Source: a virus. Taken from it: DNA of 25,015 nt. Each line of letters opens with the position of its first letter. Position 1 is the stretch's first letter. Position numbers and translations under genes: made by a program. The stretch covers positions 1 to 25,015 of the IMG/VR virus record IMGVR_UViG_3300042154_000865; one strand, written 5' to 3'. The notes under the pieces are model-generated. The model had not been told where the DNA came from, did not search any database, and was given only the letters and a program-made list of their open reading frames with translations. This document shows positions 1 to 7,571 of this stretch, in pieces.

Positions 1-1863
1 TTCCGAGGTCAGTGGGCTGCTGAGGATAAGCAACGTGAGTCAGAGCGTAGCCGTATTATCTCCCCAGCTTCTCAGCAAGCTGTTGAGACTCGCCATGCTG
101 AGATCATGGAAGCTATCTTTGGTCAGGGTGAGTTCTTTGACATACAAGATGACGTTAAAGATGTCAACGGTAATCCCTTTGATGTTGAACAAATCAAGGT
201 TCAACTACACGAAGACTTCAAGAGAGATAAGATTAAGAAGTCAGTTGACCAGATTGAGTTAATGGCTGAGATTTATGGTACAGGTATTGGTGAAATCATT
301 GTTAAGTCTGAGAAAGAATATACACCCTCTACTCAAGCCATCCCCGGCATTGCTAACGCAGCAGCTATTGGAGTTCAAGAGAAGGATAGGGTTGCAGTTA
401 AGATCAAGCCTGTCAATCCTAAAAACTTCCTTATTGATCCTAATGCTGATTCTATTGACGATGCTCTGGGCGTTGCTATCGAGAAGTACGTTTCCATTCA
501 CAAGATTGTTGAAGGTATTGAGAGTGGTATTTACAAGAAAGTAGACATCACACCTCAGTTTGATGATGACAAGTTAGAAGCTACACAAGATCTGCGTAAC
601 TTTGAAGACGATAAAGTTAAGTTGTTAACTTATTATGGATTGGTTCCTCGTGAGTACTTAGAAGAAATGGAAGAGGGCGATACTGAGATCACAGACCTGT
701 TCCCAGATGACTCAGTAGCTGATAACCACTCTGACTTGGTAGAAGCTATTATTGTGATTGCCAATGACTCAGTACTTTTAAAGGCTGAAGCTAATCCTTA
801 CATGATGAAGGATAGACCAGTTATTGCCTACCAAGACGATACAGTGCCCGGAAGGTTCTGGGGTAGGGGTACGATGGAGAAAGCCTACAATATGCAGAAA
901 GCTATTGATGGTCAGCTTCGTGCTCACTTAGACTCTCTAGCCCTCACCACAGCACCTATGATTGCTATGGACGCTACAAGGCTTCCACGTGGTGCTAAGT
1001 TTGAGATTAAGCCCGGTAAGGCTATCTTGACCAATGGTGCACCTTCTGAGATATTGTATCCCTTTAAGTTTGGTCAAACTGATGGTAACTCAGTAGCTGC
1101 AGCGCAGAACTTTGAACGTATGCTCTTGCAAGCTACAGGTACAGTTGACAGTGCAGGTATGCCATCTAACGTACCCCGTGACGCAGGTGCTGGTGGTATG
1201 TCAATGGCTATGGCTGGTATCATCAAGAAGTACAAACGTACATTGAGTAACTTCCAAGAAGACTTCATGATCCCGTTCATCAATAAGGCTGCATTCCGTT
1301 ATATGCAGTTTGATAGTGAGCGTTATCCTTCAGTTGACATGACCTTTATCCCCACAGCTACCTTGGGTATCTTGGCACGAGAGTTTGAACAACAACAGAT
1401 GATTGGTTTGTTGCAGACACTTGGCCCTAATACACCAGTATTGCCATTGATCCTTAAAGGTATCTTGCAGAACAGCTCATTGTCTAACCGTGGTGAACTG
1501 ATGCAAGCTTTAGAGCAGATGTCTCAGCCTAACCCACAAGCTGCTGAGGCTCAACAGATGCAACAACAAGCTGCAATGGAGCTGGCACAGGCTCAAGTGG
1601 CTGATCTGCAGTCTAAAGCTCAAAAGCAACAGGCTGAAGCTCAGAAAACCATGATGGAAGCTCAGATGATTCCTGAAGAACAGCGTGTAAAGCTTGTTCA
1701 GGCAGCATCTACTAACCTAGATAAGGGTGATGACTTTGAGAAACGTCTGAAACTGGCTGACATGATGCTTAAAGAGAAGCAAGTTAACCTAAAAGCTGCT
1801 GATATTGCCTCAAATGAGCGTATTGCAAGCCTCCAGATGGCAAATAGATCAATGAAACGATAG
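1..1863 (+). CDS. Portal protein, P22-like (5' partial)
   Basis: The reading frame is open from base 1, so the N-terminus lies outside the window; the visible part is 620 residues ending at TAG. The portal is the dodecameric ring at the capsid vertex through which DNA is packaged and ejected and to which the tail adaptor attaches. The first residues read FRGQWAAEDKQRESERSR, and the mid-region has clustered acidic stretches and a PGRFWGRGTMEKAYNMQKAI segment like that of P22-type portals. The last 130 or so residues are Gln/Ala/Met-rich and strongly helical, as expected for a barrel or coiled-coil extension. Position before scaffold and capsid genes agrees with a portal. A start at 106 would cut off well-conserved sequence and is not the true start. 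The family call is from recognition, not a search. Confidence 0.87.
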   Translation, partial: FRGQWAAEDKQRESERSRIISPASQQAVETRHAEIMEAIFGQGEFFDIQDDVKDVNGNPFDVEQIKVQLHEDFKRDKIKKSVDQIELMAEIYGTGIGEIIVKSEKEYTPSTQAIPGIANAAAIGVQEKDRVAVKIKPVNPKNFLIDPNADSIDDALGVAIEKYVSIHKIVEGIESGIYKKVDITPQFDDDKLEATQDLRNFEDDKVKLLTYYGLVPREYLEEMEEGDTEITDLFPDDSVADNHSDLVEAIIVIANDSVLLKAEANPYMMKDRPVIAYQDDTVPGRFWGRGTMEKAYNMQKAIDGQLRAHLDSLALTTAPMIAMDATRLPRGAKFEIKPGKAILTNGAPSEILYPFKFGQTDGNSVAAAQNFERMLLQATGTVDSAGMPSNVPRDAGAGGMSMAMAGIIKKYKRTLSNFQEDFMIPFINKAAFRYMQFDSERYPSVDMTFIPTATLGILAREFEQQQMIGLLQTLGPNTPVLPLILKGILQNSSLSNRGELMQALEQMSQPNPQAAEAQQMQQQAAMELAQAQVADLQSKAQKQQAEAQKTMMEAQMIPEEQRVKLVQAASTNLDKGDDFEKRLKLADMMLKEKQVNLKAADIASNERIASLQMANRSMKR

Positions 1864-1870
1864 ATTTTAC

Positions 1871-1899
1871 TTGACAAAGTGTTGTTTTTATGCTACAAT
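1871..1899 (+). promoter_or_regulatory. Sigma70-type promoter P1 with extended -10
   Basis: A perfect -35 box TTGACA (1871-1876) is separated by exactly 17 bp from TACAAT (1894-1899), with TG one base upstream of the -10 (1891-1892) forming an extended -10. It lies in the only real gap after the portal gene, 8 bases past its stop, with the predicted start near 1906 and the next gene at 1937. It should drive the small genes, scaffold and capsid using host RNA polymerase. Activity is inferred from consensus match alone. Confidence 0.85.
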
Positions 1900-1902
1900 A
1901 AC

Positions 1903-1914
1903 ACTTATATAAGT
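1903..1914 (+). repeat. 12-bp palindrome at the predicted P1 start site
   Basis: ACTTATATAAGT is a perfect 12-bp inverted repeat that covers the expected transcription start of P1. It could be an operator, or simply AT-rich initial transcribed sequence. Nothing in the window identifies a cognate repressor. Confidence 0.4.
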
Positions 1915-1936
1915 TATTAATAAAAGGATAAGCCAA

Positions 1937-2170
1937 ATGGCCCCTGATTTACAGAAATATTACGAAGAAACCTTCAATACCATGAGTACTGAGGGTTGGA
2001 AGTACCTCATAGAGGACTTTGAAGAGATTAAGGCTAGTTTAAACAATCTTTCTACTGTCGACGATACACAAACACTATATTATCGTAAGGGACAGCTAGA
2101 TATTATTGAATTAGTTTTAGGGCGTAAAGCTGTGTGTGAGAAGGTATATGAGGAGTTAGAAGATGAGTAA
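1937..2170 (+). CDS. Small conserved phage protein following the portal (77 aa)
   Basis: This is a 77-residue acidic, helical protein beginning MAPDLQKYYEETFNTMSTEG, with a central YYRKGQLDIIELVLG segment. Small proteins with this pattern (KYYEETF near the start, RKGQLDI in the middle) are often found beside portal genes in podoviruses and have no established function. It begins 8 bases after an AAAGGA ribosome-binding site (1923-1928) and is the first gene after promoter P1. Its stop overlaps the start of the next gene by 8 bases, so the two are probably translationally coupled. No catalytic motif is visible; a virion-assembly role is a guess from position. Confidence 0.8.
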   Translation: MAPDLQKYYEETFNTMSTEGWKYLIEDFEEIKASLNNLSTVDDTQTLYYRKGQLDIIELVLGRKAVCEKVYEELEDE

Positions 2171-2411
2171 ACGCATCTATGACTTCCATTGTCCTAACGA
2201 TCACATAACTGAATCGCTGGTTGATAGCGATCATACCACTGCTAAATGTAAGGTATGTAGTAAGGACGCTATCAGGGTTGTATCCTCCCCAAGGATAAAG
2301 CTGGATGGTTGCTCAGGCGATTTCCCTTCAGCTTCCGATAGGTGGGTACAAGTACGGGCTGAAAAGCTCAGTCAGGAACAGAAGCAGAACGCATCCCACG
2401 TGGGTGACTAA
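2163..2411 (+). CDS. Small zinc-ribbon-like phage protein (82 aa)
   Basis: An 82-residue protein starting MSKRIYDFHCPNDHITE. The likely metal ligands are Cys10, His14, Cys29 and Cys32 (C-x3-H then C-x2-C), resembling the FmdB-type or putative regulatory zinc ribbons that many phages carry between portal and scaffold. The second half holds a SSPRIKLDGCSGDFPSASDRW segment of the kind seen in these phage proteins, then a polar tail. The one-sided first knuckle (Cys-His rather than Cys-Cys) makes the fold likely but not certain. Role unknown; it overlaps the preceding gene by 8 bases and shares promoter P1. Confidence 0.78.
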   Translation: MSKRIYDFHCPNDHITESLVDSDHTTAKCKVCSKDAIRVVSSPRIKLDGCSGDFPSASDRWVQVRAEKLSQEQKQNASHVGD

Positions 2412-2468
2412 CTCTGAATTCATTTATAACACTCCTAAAACCCATATAGGGCAGGACGAAAGGTAGGT

Positions 2469-3245
2469 ATGGCTCTCATTGAACAAGAAGAATTGGGACA
2501 AAGCGAATTTGATGCAGTAGATGAACAACAGGCAGCAAGGCAACAAGCACCTGTAGAACAACAACAAGTCTCTAATGTTCCCGACAAGTATCGGGGTAAA
2601 AGCTTAGAAGACATCGTGACAATGCACCAAGAAGCTGAAAAGCTAATTGGAAGGCAAGCTCAAGAAGTTGGTGAAGTTCGTAGATTAGCAGATGAGCTTT
2701 TGAAACAGCAACTCTCCTCTAAACAAGTACAGCCTGCAGTAGTAGAGAATGAGGTAGACTTCTTTGAAGATCCTCAGTCAGCGATTCGTAAAGCAGTATC
2801 AAATCATCCTGATGTATTAGCAGCTAAACAAGCTTCATCACAACTTCGACAAATTCAGACACAAGCAATGCTCAACAAGAAGCATCCTGACTTTGTAGAT
2901 ATTGTACGTGACGGTGAGTTTATTGACTGGGTTAAAGCCTCTCCCATGAGACTTAATATCTATGCAATGGCTGATGCTAATTATGATTTTAATGCTGCAG
3001 ATGAATTACTCACGACATTTAAACAGATCCGCACATCTAAGACACAACAAACCACTGATGCCGGAAATGCTGTACGCAGGCAAAACTTGTCAGCAGCATC
3101 TGTAGATGTTGGAGGGACTGGTGAATCATCTAAGAAAGTATATCGTCGTGCCGACCTTATCCGGCTACGTATGACAGATCCTAACCGTTATGAAGCACTT
3201 GAGCCTGAAATTCGAGCAGCTTATAATGAGGGACGGGTTAAATAA
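2469..3245 (+). CDS. Capsid scaffolding protein
   Basis: A 258-residue, highly charged, Gln/Glu-rich protein lying directly before the major capsid gene, the classic position for a scaffold. The N-terminal 45 residues are low complexity (many Gln). Residues about 47-82 read VPDKYRGKSLEDIVTMHQEA followed by a helical heptad-like stretch, a segment typical of podovirus scaffolds. The remainder is helical and charged. Scaffolds guide coat assembly into a procapsid and then leave. A ribosome-binding site (AAAGG, just before 2469) is present. The 57-base gap before it contains no recognisable signal. Confidence 0.85.
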   Translation: MALIEQEELGQSEFDAVDEQQAARQQAPVEQQQVSNVPDKYRGKSLEDIVTMHQEAEKLIGRQAQEVGEVRRLADELLKQQLSSKQVQPAVVENEVDFFEDPQSAIRKAVSNHPDVLAAKQASSQLRQIQTQAMLNKKHPDFVDIVRDGEFIDWVKASPMRLNIYAMADANYDFNAADELLTTFKQIRTSKTQQTTDAGNAVRRQNLSAASVDVGGTGESSKKVYRRADLIRLRMTDPNRYEALEPEIRAAYNEGRVK

Positions 3246-3282
3246 CTTTTTAAATTAATTATATTCTTTAGGAGAATTAAAA

Positions 3283-4209
3283 ATGGCTTTAGGTACAGAT
3301 CACGTCACGCGGACAACCGCAGACAAGTTCATCCCAGAAATCTGGAGTGATGAAATCATTGCAACATACAAGAAGAACTTGGTGTTGGCAAACTTGGTTA
3401 AGAAAATGACCTTCAAGGGTAAGAAAGGTGACACCGTTCACATTCCTTCACCTACACGTGGCAGTGCTTCAGTTAAAGCAGCTTCAACTCAGGTAACACT
3501 GATTGCAGCTACTGAATCAGAAGTTGTTGTTTCTATCGACCAGCACTATGAGTACAGCCGCTTGATTGAGGACATCGTCGAAGCTCAAGCTTTGTCTTCA
3601 CTGCGTAACTTCTACACTGAAGATGCTGGCTATGCTTTGGCTCGTCAAGTTGATACATCATTGATCCAAATTGGTCGTTCTGTTCAAGGTGGTGGCGGTA
3701 CATCTGCTTACTCAGGTGCTTTCTCAGGTGCTGATGGTACTACAGCTTATGTTGGTGGTTCTACTAACACAGGTTTGGGTGCTCTCACTGATGCAGCGAT
3801 TCGTCGTTCCATTCAGCGTTTGGATGACAATGACGTTCCTATGGATGGACGTTTCCTTGCTATCCCACCTTCAAGCCGTAACACTTTGATGGGCTTGGCT
3901 CGTTACACTGAACAAGCTTTTGTTGGTGAAATGGGTAATAACAACACCATTCGTAACGGTGAAATTGGTAACTTGTACGGTGTTCCCGTGTTTGTTACTT
4001 CTAATGCTGATACTACTAACGGTACTACAGCTTGCCGTATTGCACTGTTGGCTCATAAAGACTTCGCAGTCTTCGTTGAGCAAGTTGGTGTACGTTCACA
4101 GACTCAGTACAAACAAGAGTACCTCGGTACATTGTTCACAGCTGACACACTGTATGGCGTGAAAGAACTGCGTGACGGTTCAGCAGTTGCTTTGGCTGTT
4201 CCAGCCTAA
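3283..4209 (+). CDS. Major capsid protein
   Basis: A 308-residue protein, MALGTDHVTRTTADKFIPEI at the start, with the FIPEIWSDEI and KKNLVLANLVKKMTFKGKKG elements typical of phage coat proteins of the HK97 fold. Gly/Ser/Thr-rich loops occupy about residues 130-170. The VKELRDGSAVAL ending is also characteristic. It follows the scaffold, has a strong AGGAG ribosome-binding site (3270-3274) and is directly followed by an intrinsic terminator, as expected of the most abundantly made virion protein. I looked for a T7-type slippery site giving a long coat variant near the stop and saw none. Codon use favours fast-translated codons compared with the fibre-tip region. Confidence 0.92.
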   Translation: MALGTDHVTRTTADKFIPEIWSDEIIATYKKNLVLANLVKKMTFKGKKGDTVHIPSPTRGSASVKAASTQVTLIAATESEVVVSIDQHYEYSRLIEDIVEAQALSSLRNFYTEDAGYALARQVDTSLIQIGRSVQGGGGTSAYSGAFSGADGTTAYVGGSTNTGLGALTDAAIRRSIQRLDDNDVPMDGRFLAIPPSSRNTLMGLARYTEQAFVGEMGNNNTIRNGEIGNLYGVPVFVTSNADTTNGTTACRIALLAHKDFAVFVEQVGVRSQTQYKQEYLGTLFTADTLYGVKELRDGSAVALAVPA

Positions 4210-4218
4210 GTGATAGAG

Positions 4219-4249
4219 GGTTCCCACTGTAATAGGTGGGAGCCTTTTT
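4219..4249 (+). terminator. Intrinsic terminator after the capsid gene
   Basis: The arms GGTTCCCAC (4219-4227) and GTGGGAGCC (4236-4244) pair over 9 bp with a single G-T wobble around an 8-base loop, and are followed by TTTTT (4245-4249). It lies 10 bases after the capsid stop. It probably trims or partly terminates the P1 transcript, lowering expression of downstream genes relative to capsid; no promoter is visible directly after it, so some read-through is likely. Confidence 0.85.
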
Positions 4250-4250
4250 A

Positions 4251-4270
4251 ATGTGCTTTATAAAGCATAT
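4251..4270 (+). repeat. AT-rich palindrome right after the capsid terminator
   Basis: TGCTTTATAAAGCA (4254-4267) is a perfect 14-bp palindrome. Adding three bases on each side gives a 20-bp inverted repeat with one mismatch (wobble in RNA). It lies between the terminator and the next ribosome-binding site (AAAGG, 4274-4278). It could be a protein-binding site or an RNA hairpin for processing. No function can be assigned from the sequence. Confidence 0.5.
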
Positions 4271-4287
4271 CAGAAAGGTAACATAGT

Positions 4288-4464
4288 ATGAAATTTAAAT
4301 GTAAGCAAACTAATCTAGTCTACAACTTTGAACACGCAGTTGATATTGCTTCTATGTTGAAGCACCCTGACTATGAGGAAGTAGTTGAACAAGCTGAACC
4401 TGTGGTAGCAACTAAAGCAACTAAGAAAACAGTAAAACAAGATGAAACCAGTATCGACGGGTAA
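4288..4464 (+). CDS. Small capsid-proximal protein (58 aa)
   Basis: An ORF of 58 codons starting MKFKCKQTNLVYNFEHAVDI and ending ...KQDETSIDG, preceded at 9 bases by AAAGG (4274-4278). The N-terminal 30 residues look like a compact domain; residues 31-50 are Glu/Val/Ala and then Lys/Thr-rich, so the C-terminus is probably a flexible tail. Short proteins opening with a K-C-K-x-T-x-x-V-Y pattern occur after capsid genes in related podoviruses, with no known function. It overlaps the next gene by 23 bases, which suggests coupling. It is below usual length cut-offs and easily missed. Confidence 0.75.
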   Translation: MKFKCKQTNLVYNFEHAVDIASMLKHPDYEEVVEQAEPVVATKATKKTVKQDETSIDG

Positions 4465-4774
4465 TGTTCTTACTGCAGCAACGCAGACTACTATTTTCAC
4501 AGTACCCACTGGTTACTATGCTAGATGGACTCTTTGTTACGTTGTAAACCATTCAGGTAATAATAAATTTATTGATGTTGTGTGGTATGACGCAAGCACA
4601 GCAACTGAAGTTCACGTATTTGATAACTATGTGTTAACTGCTACTCAGTTTGTTAAATTTAATGATGGTGCTTATGTTGTTCTTGAAGAGGGCGATCAAG
4701 TTCGAGCAACGTCTGAGACTGGCTCCATAATGAATACTATTAACACGTTTGAGTTATACAGAAAAGGCGAATAA
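4442..4774 (+). CDS. Probable small virion protein, beta-rich (110 aa)
   Basis: A 110-residue protein starting MKPVSTGNVLTAATQTTIFT. Alternating polar and hydrophobic residues with aromatic and Gly turns indicate a small beta sandwich. The VPTGYYARWTLCYVVNHS and VVWYDASTATEVHVF segments are the most distinctive. Such proteins are common in aquatic phages beside capsid or tail genes and may be decoration or tail-surface proteins. No enzyme motif is seen. The start lies inside the preceding gene with only a weak ribosome-binding site, which supports translational coupling; its end is one base from the next gene's start codon. Confidence 0.75.
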   Translation: MKPVSTGNVLTAATQTTIFTVPTGYYARWTLCYVVNHSGNNKFIDVVWYDASTATEVHVFDNYVLTATQFVKFNDGAYVVLEEGDQVRATSETGSIMNTINTFELYRKGE

Positions 4775-4775
4775 C

Positions 4776-7571
4776 ATGGCTTTATCAGCAGCAATGCAAT
4801 GGGCTTTAAACAACGGCATGACAGCAGCTGATGTTTACAAGAACATTAATGACTTCTTAGCTACAAACCCAACTGCTGCTCAGTCTCAAGCACAGATGGC
4901 TCAGTATGGTATTTCAGGTGAAGACGTAGCTGCTGCAACTGGTGGCAAGTCTGGTGGTATGCTTGGTGGTAACATTCTAGCTGGTGCAAGCTGGAATAGC
5001 CTTAATACAACCTTGGGAGATCAGTTAACAGCTGCTACAGGTCAAGCTTCATCTAACTATTCCGTTGGTGGTGCAACTACAGCTGATACTTTAAAGCAAC
5101 TTGATACGTTCTTAGCTGGCGGTGGTCAGTTTGACCCTAATGCTACTGTCTATTTACAAACTGGTGGTGTTGACTTCTTGCAGGGTGTTGATAAAGGCAC
5201 TATCAAAGATAACATCAATCAGATGGTAAAAACACTTGGTAGTCAAGGTGTTAATGTTGTCTTAACTGGCTCTCCTTATGCTGCATCTTTAAATGATGTA
5301 CAGACTAATAACTTCAATCCTGCAGTAGATCCTTTATTTACTGAGATTGCTAATGAGAACAACAATGTAGCTTTGGTAGGTACTCAAGGTGAGATTCTGC
5401 AAAACAAGAATTTGTTAATAGATGCTTTGCACACCAATGCTGAAGGTACAGCCATCTACAATCAGTCAGTTATTGATGCTCTGTCTCAGTTTAAGAATGA
5501 AGTTCCAGCAAGTACTCCTCAAGCGATTGCTCAAGCCTATCAATCAAACACTGTAGCTACAACTCCAGCAGTTATTACTCAAGCTGCTGCTAGTCCTCCT
5601 ATTGCTCAAGCATTGGCTACACAAAATGTTGATAGTTTAATTGCAGCAGGTAATTTAAATCCAACTCAAATAGCAAAACAAACTGGTTTATCAGAAGGTG
5701 AAGTTACTTCTCGTATTGGTGCTACATTGCCTCCTAACCAAGCTGCTTTGTTTGGAGATACTTATGTTCAAGCTGTTAATCGAGTTACTGGTTCTGGTCA
5801 AGATGAACAAATCGGTGGCTTAGAGAATGTTATTACATACAAAGCCAATGAAAATCAAGCTGGTGGAAGTTATAACCAATACACACCTACAGGTGAATTA
5901 GAGCGTGTAGGAACACAAGAAAAAGTAGCCTCATTTGCAGGTGGTCTAGCTGAAGCCTTTAATGACCCTTTTGTTCAAGCAGCCGTGTTGGGTTTAGGTG
6001 GTGGAGGATTCTTAGGTAATGCTTTAGGTCTTACAGGCTCTACGGCACAAGCAGTTGGCACAGGTGTTTTTAAAGGTGGTGCTGCTTTAGCTGGTGGTGC
6101 AGATGTTAGTGATGCCTTAAAAGTTGGACTACTTAGTGGTGGTTTAGTTTATGGTGGTAATGCTTTAAACAACTACTTAACCACAGGAACTACAGCAGAT
6201 CCCGGCATTACAGAACGTCAGTTTGCTGCAGCAGATGCTAAACAGTTAGCAGACCAAGGCTTGTCTCCAGCTCAGATTAAAGATACTTTAACAGCTGGTG
6301 GATACAACGATATTACTGTTGAAAGAGCTGTAGCGTCTGTTACTCCTCCTACTTCTACGGCTGCATCAACAACAACAACAGCTACAGGAGTTCCAGCAAC
6401 GTCAGCAGCTTTGGAGTCTGTAAACATTACAGGCACTGCAGCTCCAGCTATCACCAATGCTGGTGGTTTGTTGAGTAGCTTGGTAACAACACCACCTGTT
6501 GCAGTATCGACACCAGTTACTGACGGTGGTACAGTTAAAGTTACAGGTACATCTACACCTCAACAAGTAGATCAAGCAACACTAAACTTACTTAATAGTC
6601 AAATTGCAGCTAATGTAACTACACCTACAACTGTAGGAACACCTACTAACTTAGCTAATGTTCAAGTTACAGGCAACAAAGGTATGATGTCTGGAGATAC
6701 TACAGCTACAGATATGCTAAATACTCTTGCAGGGTTGTCTACAGTGCCTGCTACAAGTGATCCAAGAGTAACAGTTACAGCTGACAGACCAGCAACTAAG
6801 CAGGAACTTGTAAATACTATTACAGCTGCAATTCCTACTATAACACCAACTCAAGCTGCTACGGTTGCTGAACAAGTAATTACAGGTAATAATACAATTA
6901 CAGTAAAGGATGCAACAGCAGCACTTGCAGCTGTTATACCAACAATTACTACGCCAGTCACAACACCTGCTACAGTTGATCCAAGAGTAACTATTACAGC
7001 TCCTAAACCTGTGGTAACACCTGAAAATATTAATACTATTGCAGCTGCTATACTTACACCAACAGTAACACCAGATCCACGAGTAACAATCACAGCCGAT
7101 AGACCCGTAGTTACACCTGAAGCTATAAACACTGCTGCAGCTGCTGTTATACCAACAGTAACACCTGACCCTAGAGTTACCATTACAGCCGATAGACCTG
7201 TGGTAACACCTGAAGCTATCAATACTGCTGCAGCTGTTATACCTACACCAACCGTTACAGCACCTACAACAACCACTACTACACCTACAGATCCAAACAA
7301 GAAGAATGAGCTAGGTTTAACTGATGCTCAGATGTTGGCTTTACTTAAAGGTGGATTAGGTTTATTGGGTGGCTTGGGTGGTGCTTCATTGATTGGTGGC
7401 GGTGGTGGAACTTCTACAGGTGTAGGTGCTCTTCCTACACAAGGTATGCCAACATACAATGATGATTACTTTACTAAAGTTCAACAAAACTATAACAGAA
7501 TTCTTCCAGCAGTCCCTCGTGATGTCGCATCGCCATTACGTGACTGGTACACTTCACAATACGGAGCTTAA
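4776..7571 (+). CDS. Large virion protein with SGNH/GDSL-hydrolase-like domain and Pro/Thr repeats
   Basis: A 931-residue protein; the ATG at 4776 is chosen because AAAAGG lies about 10 bases upstream, whereas the longer frame begins with TTG. Residues about 65-240 resemble an SGNH hydrolase: Ser72 in ILAGASWNS (block I, GAS instead of GDS), VGGATTADTL (98-106, block II), LQTGGVDFLQG (block III, canonical Asn replaced by Val132) and DALHTNAEG (Asp216-x-x-His219, block V). Ser-to-Asp and Ser-to-His spacings of 144 and 147 equal those in E. coli TesA. Residues 390-465 are Gly-rich and hydrophobic; about 660-830 contain four DPRVT-type repeats; the last 85 residues hold a Gly-rich segment and a DDYFTKVQQNYNRILP ending. 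It could de-acetylate host surface glycans from the virion, or be a degenerate structural relic. Confidence 0.85.
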   Translation: MALSAAMQWALNNGMTAADVYKNINDFLATNPTAAQSQAQMAQYGISGEDVAAATGGKSGGMLGGNILAGASWNSLNTTLGDQLTAATGQASSNYSVGGATTADTLKQLDTFLAGGGQFDPNATVYLQTGGVDFLQGVDKGTIKDNINQMVKTLGSQGVNVVLTGSPYAASLNDVQTNNFNPAVDPLFTEIANENNNVALVGTQGEILQNKNLLIDALHTNAEGTAIYNQSVIDALSQFKNEVPASTPQAIAQAYQSNTVATTPAVITQAAASPPIAQALATQNVDSLIAAGNLNPTQIAKQTGLSEGEVTSRIGATLPPNQAALFGDTYVQAVNRVTGSGQDEQIGGLENVITYKANENQAGGSYNQYTPTGELERVGTQEKVASFAGGLAEAFNDPFVQAAVLGLGGGGFLGNALGLTGSTAQAVGTGVFKGGAALAGGADVSDALKVGLLSGGLVYGGNALNNYLTTGTTADPGITERQFAAADAKQLADQGLSPAQIKDTLTAGGYNDITVERAVASVTPPTSTAASTTTTATGVPATSAALESVNITGTAAPAITNAGGLLSSLVTTPPVAVSTPVTDGGTVKVTGTSTPQQVDQATLNLLNSQIAANVTTPTTVGTPTNLANVQVTGNKGMMSGDTTATDMLNTLAGLSTVPATSDPRVTVTADRPATKQELVNTITAAIPTITPTQAATVAEQVITGNNTITVKDATAALAAVIPTITTPVTTPATVDPRVTITAPKPVVTPENINTIAAAILTPTVTPDPRVTITADRPVVTPEAINTAAAAVIPTVTPDPRVTITADRPVVTPEAINTAAAVIPTPTVTAPTTTTTTPTDPNKKNELGLTDAQMLALLKGGLGLLGGLGGASLIGGGGGTSTGVGALPTQGMPTYNDDYFTKVQQNYNRILPAVPRDVASPLRDWYTSQYGA
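6975..7256 (+). repeat. Three tandem 31-32 aa repeats (DPRVTITA...), with a diverged copy upstream
   Basis: Within the large virion protein the motif D-P-R-V-T-I-T-A-[DP]-[RK]-P-V-V-T-P-E-x-I-N-T recurs with its Asp codons at 6978, 7074 and 7167, giving periods of 96 and 93 bp. A diverged copy begins with its Asp codon at 6759. Repeats 2 and 3 are identical over 23 residues in protein although 11 of the 23 codons differ, all synonymously. The repeats probably form a regular Thr/Pro-rich beta stalk. Confidence 0.85.

Noticed and set aside
106-1863. Portal gene starting at ATG 106
   Set aside because: The same frame is open to base 1 with portal-like residues; the true start lies outside the window.
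4180-4215. Possible T7-like frameshift making a longer capsid protein
   Set aside because: No slippery heptamer near the stop and a terminator follows at once.
6851-7300. Minus-strand frame of 149 codons opposite the repeats
   Set aside because: Val/Thr/Ala-rich antisense shadow of the repeat region; no ribosome-binding site and no homologous look.
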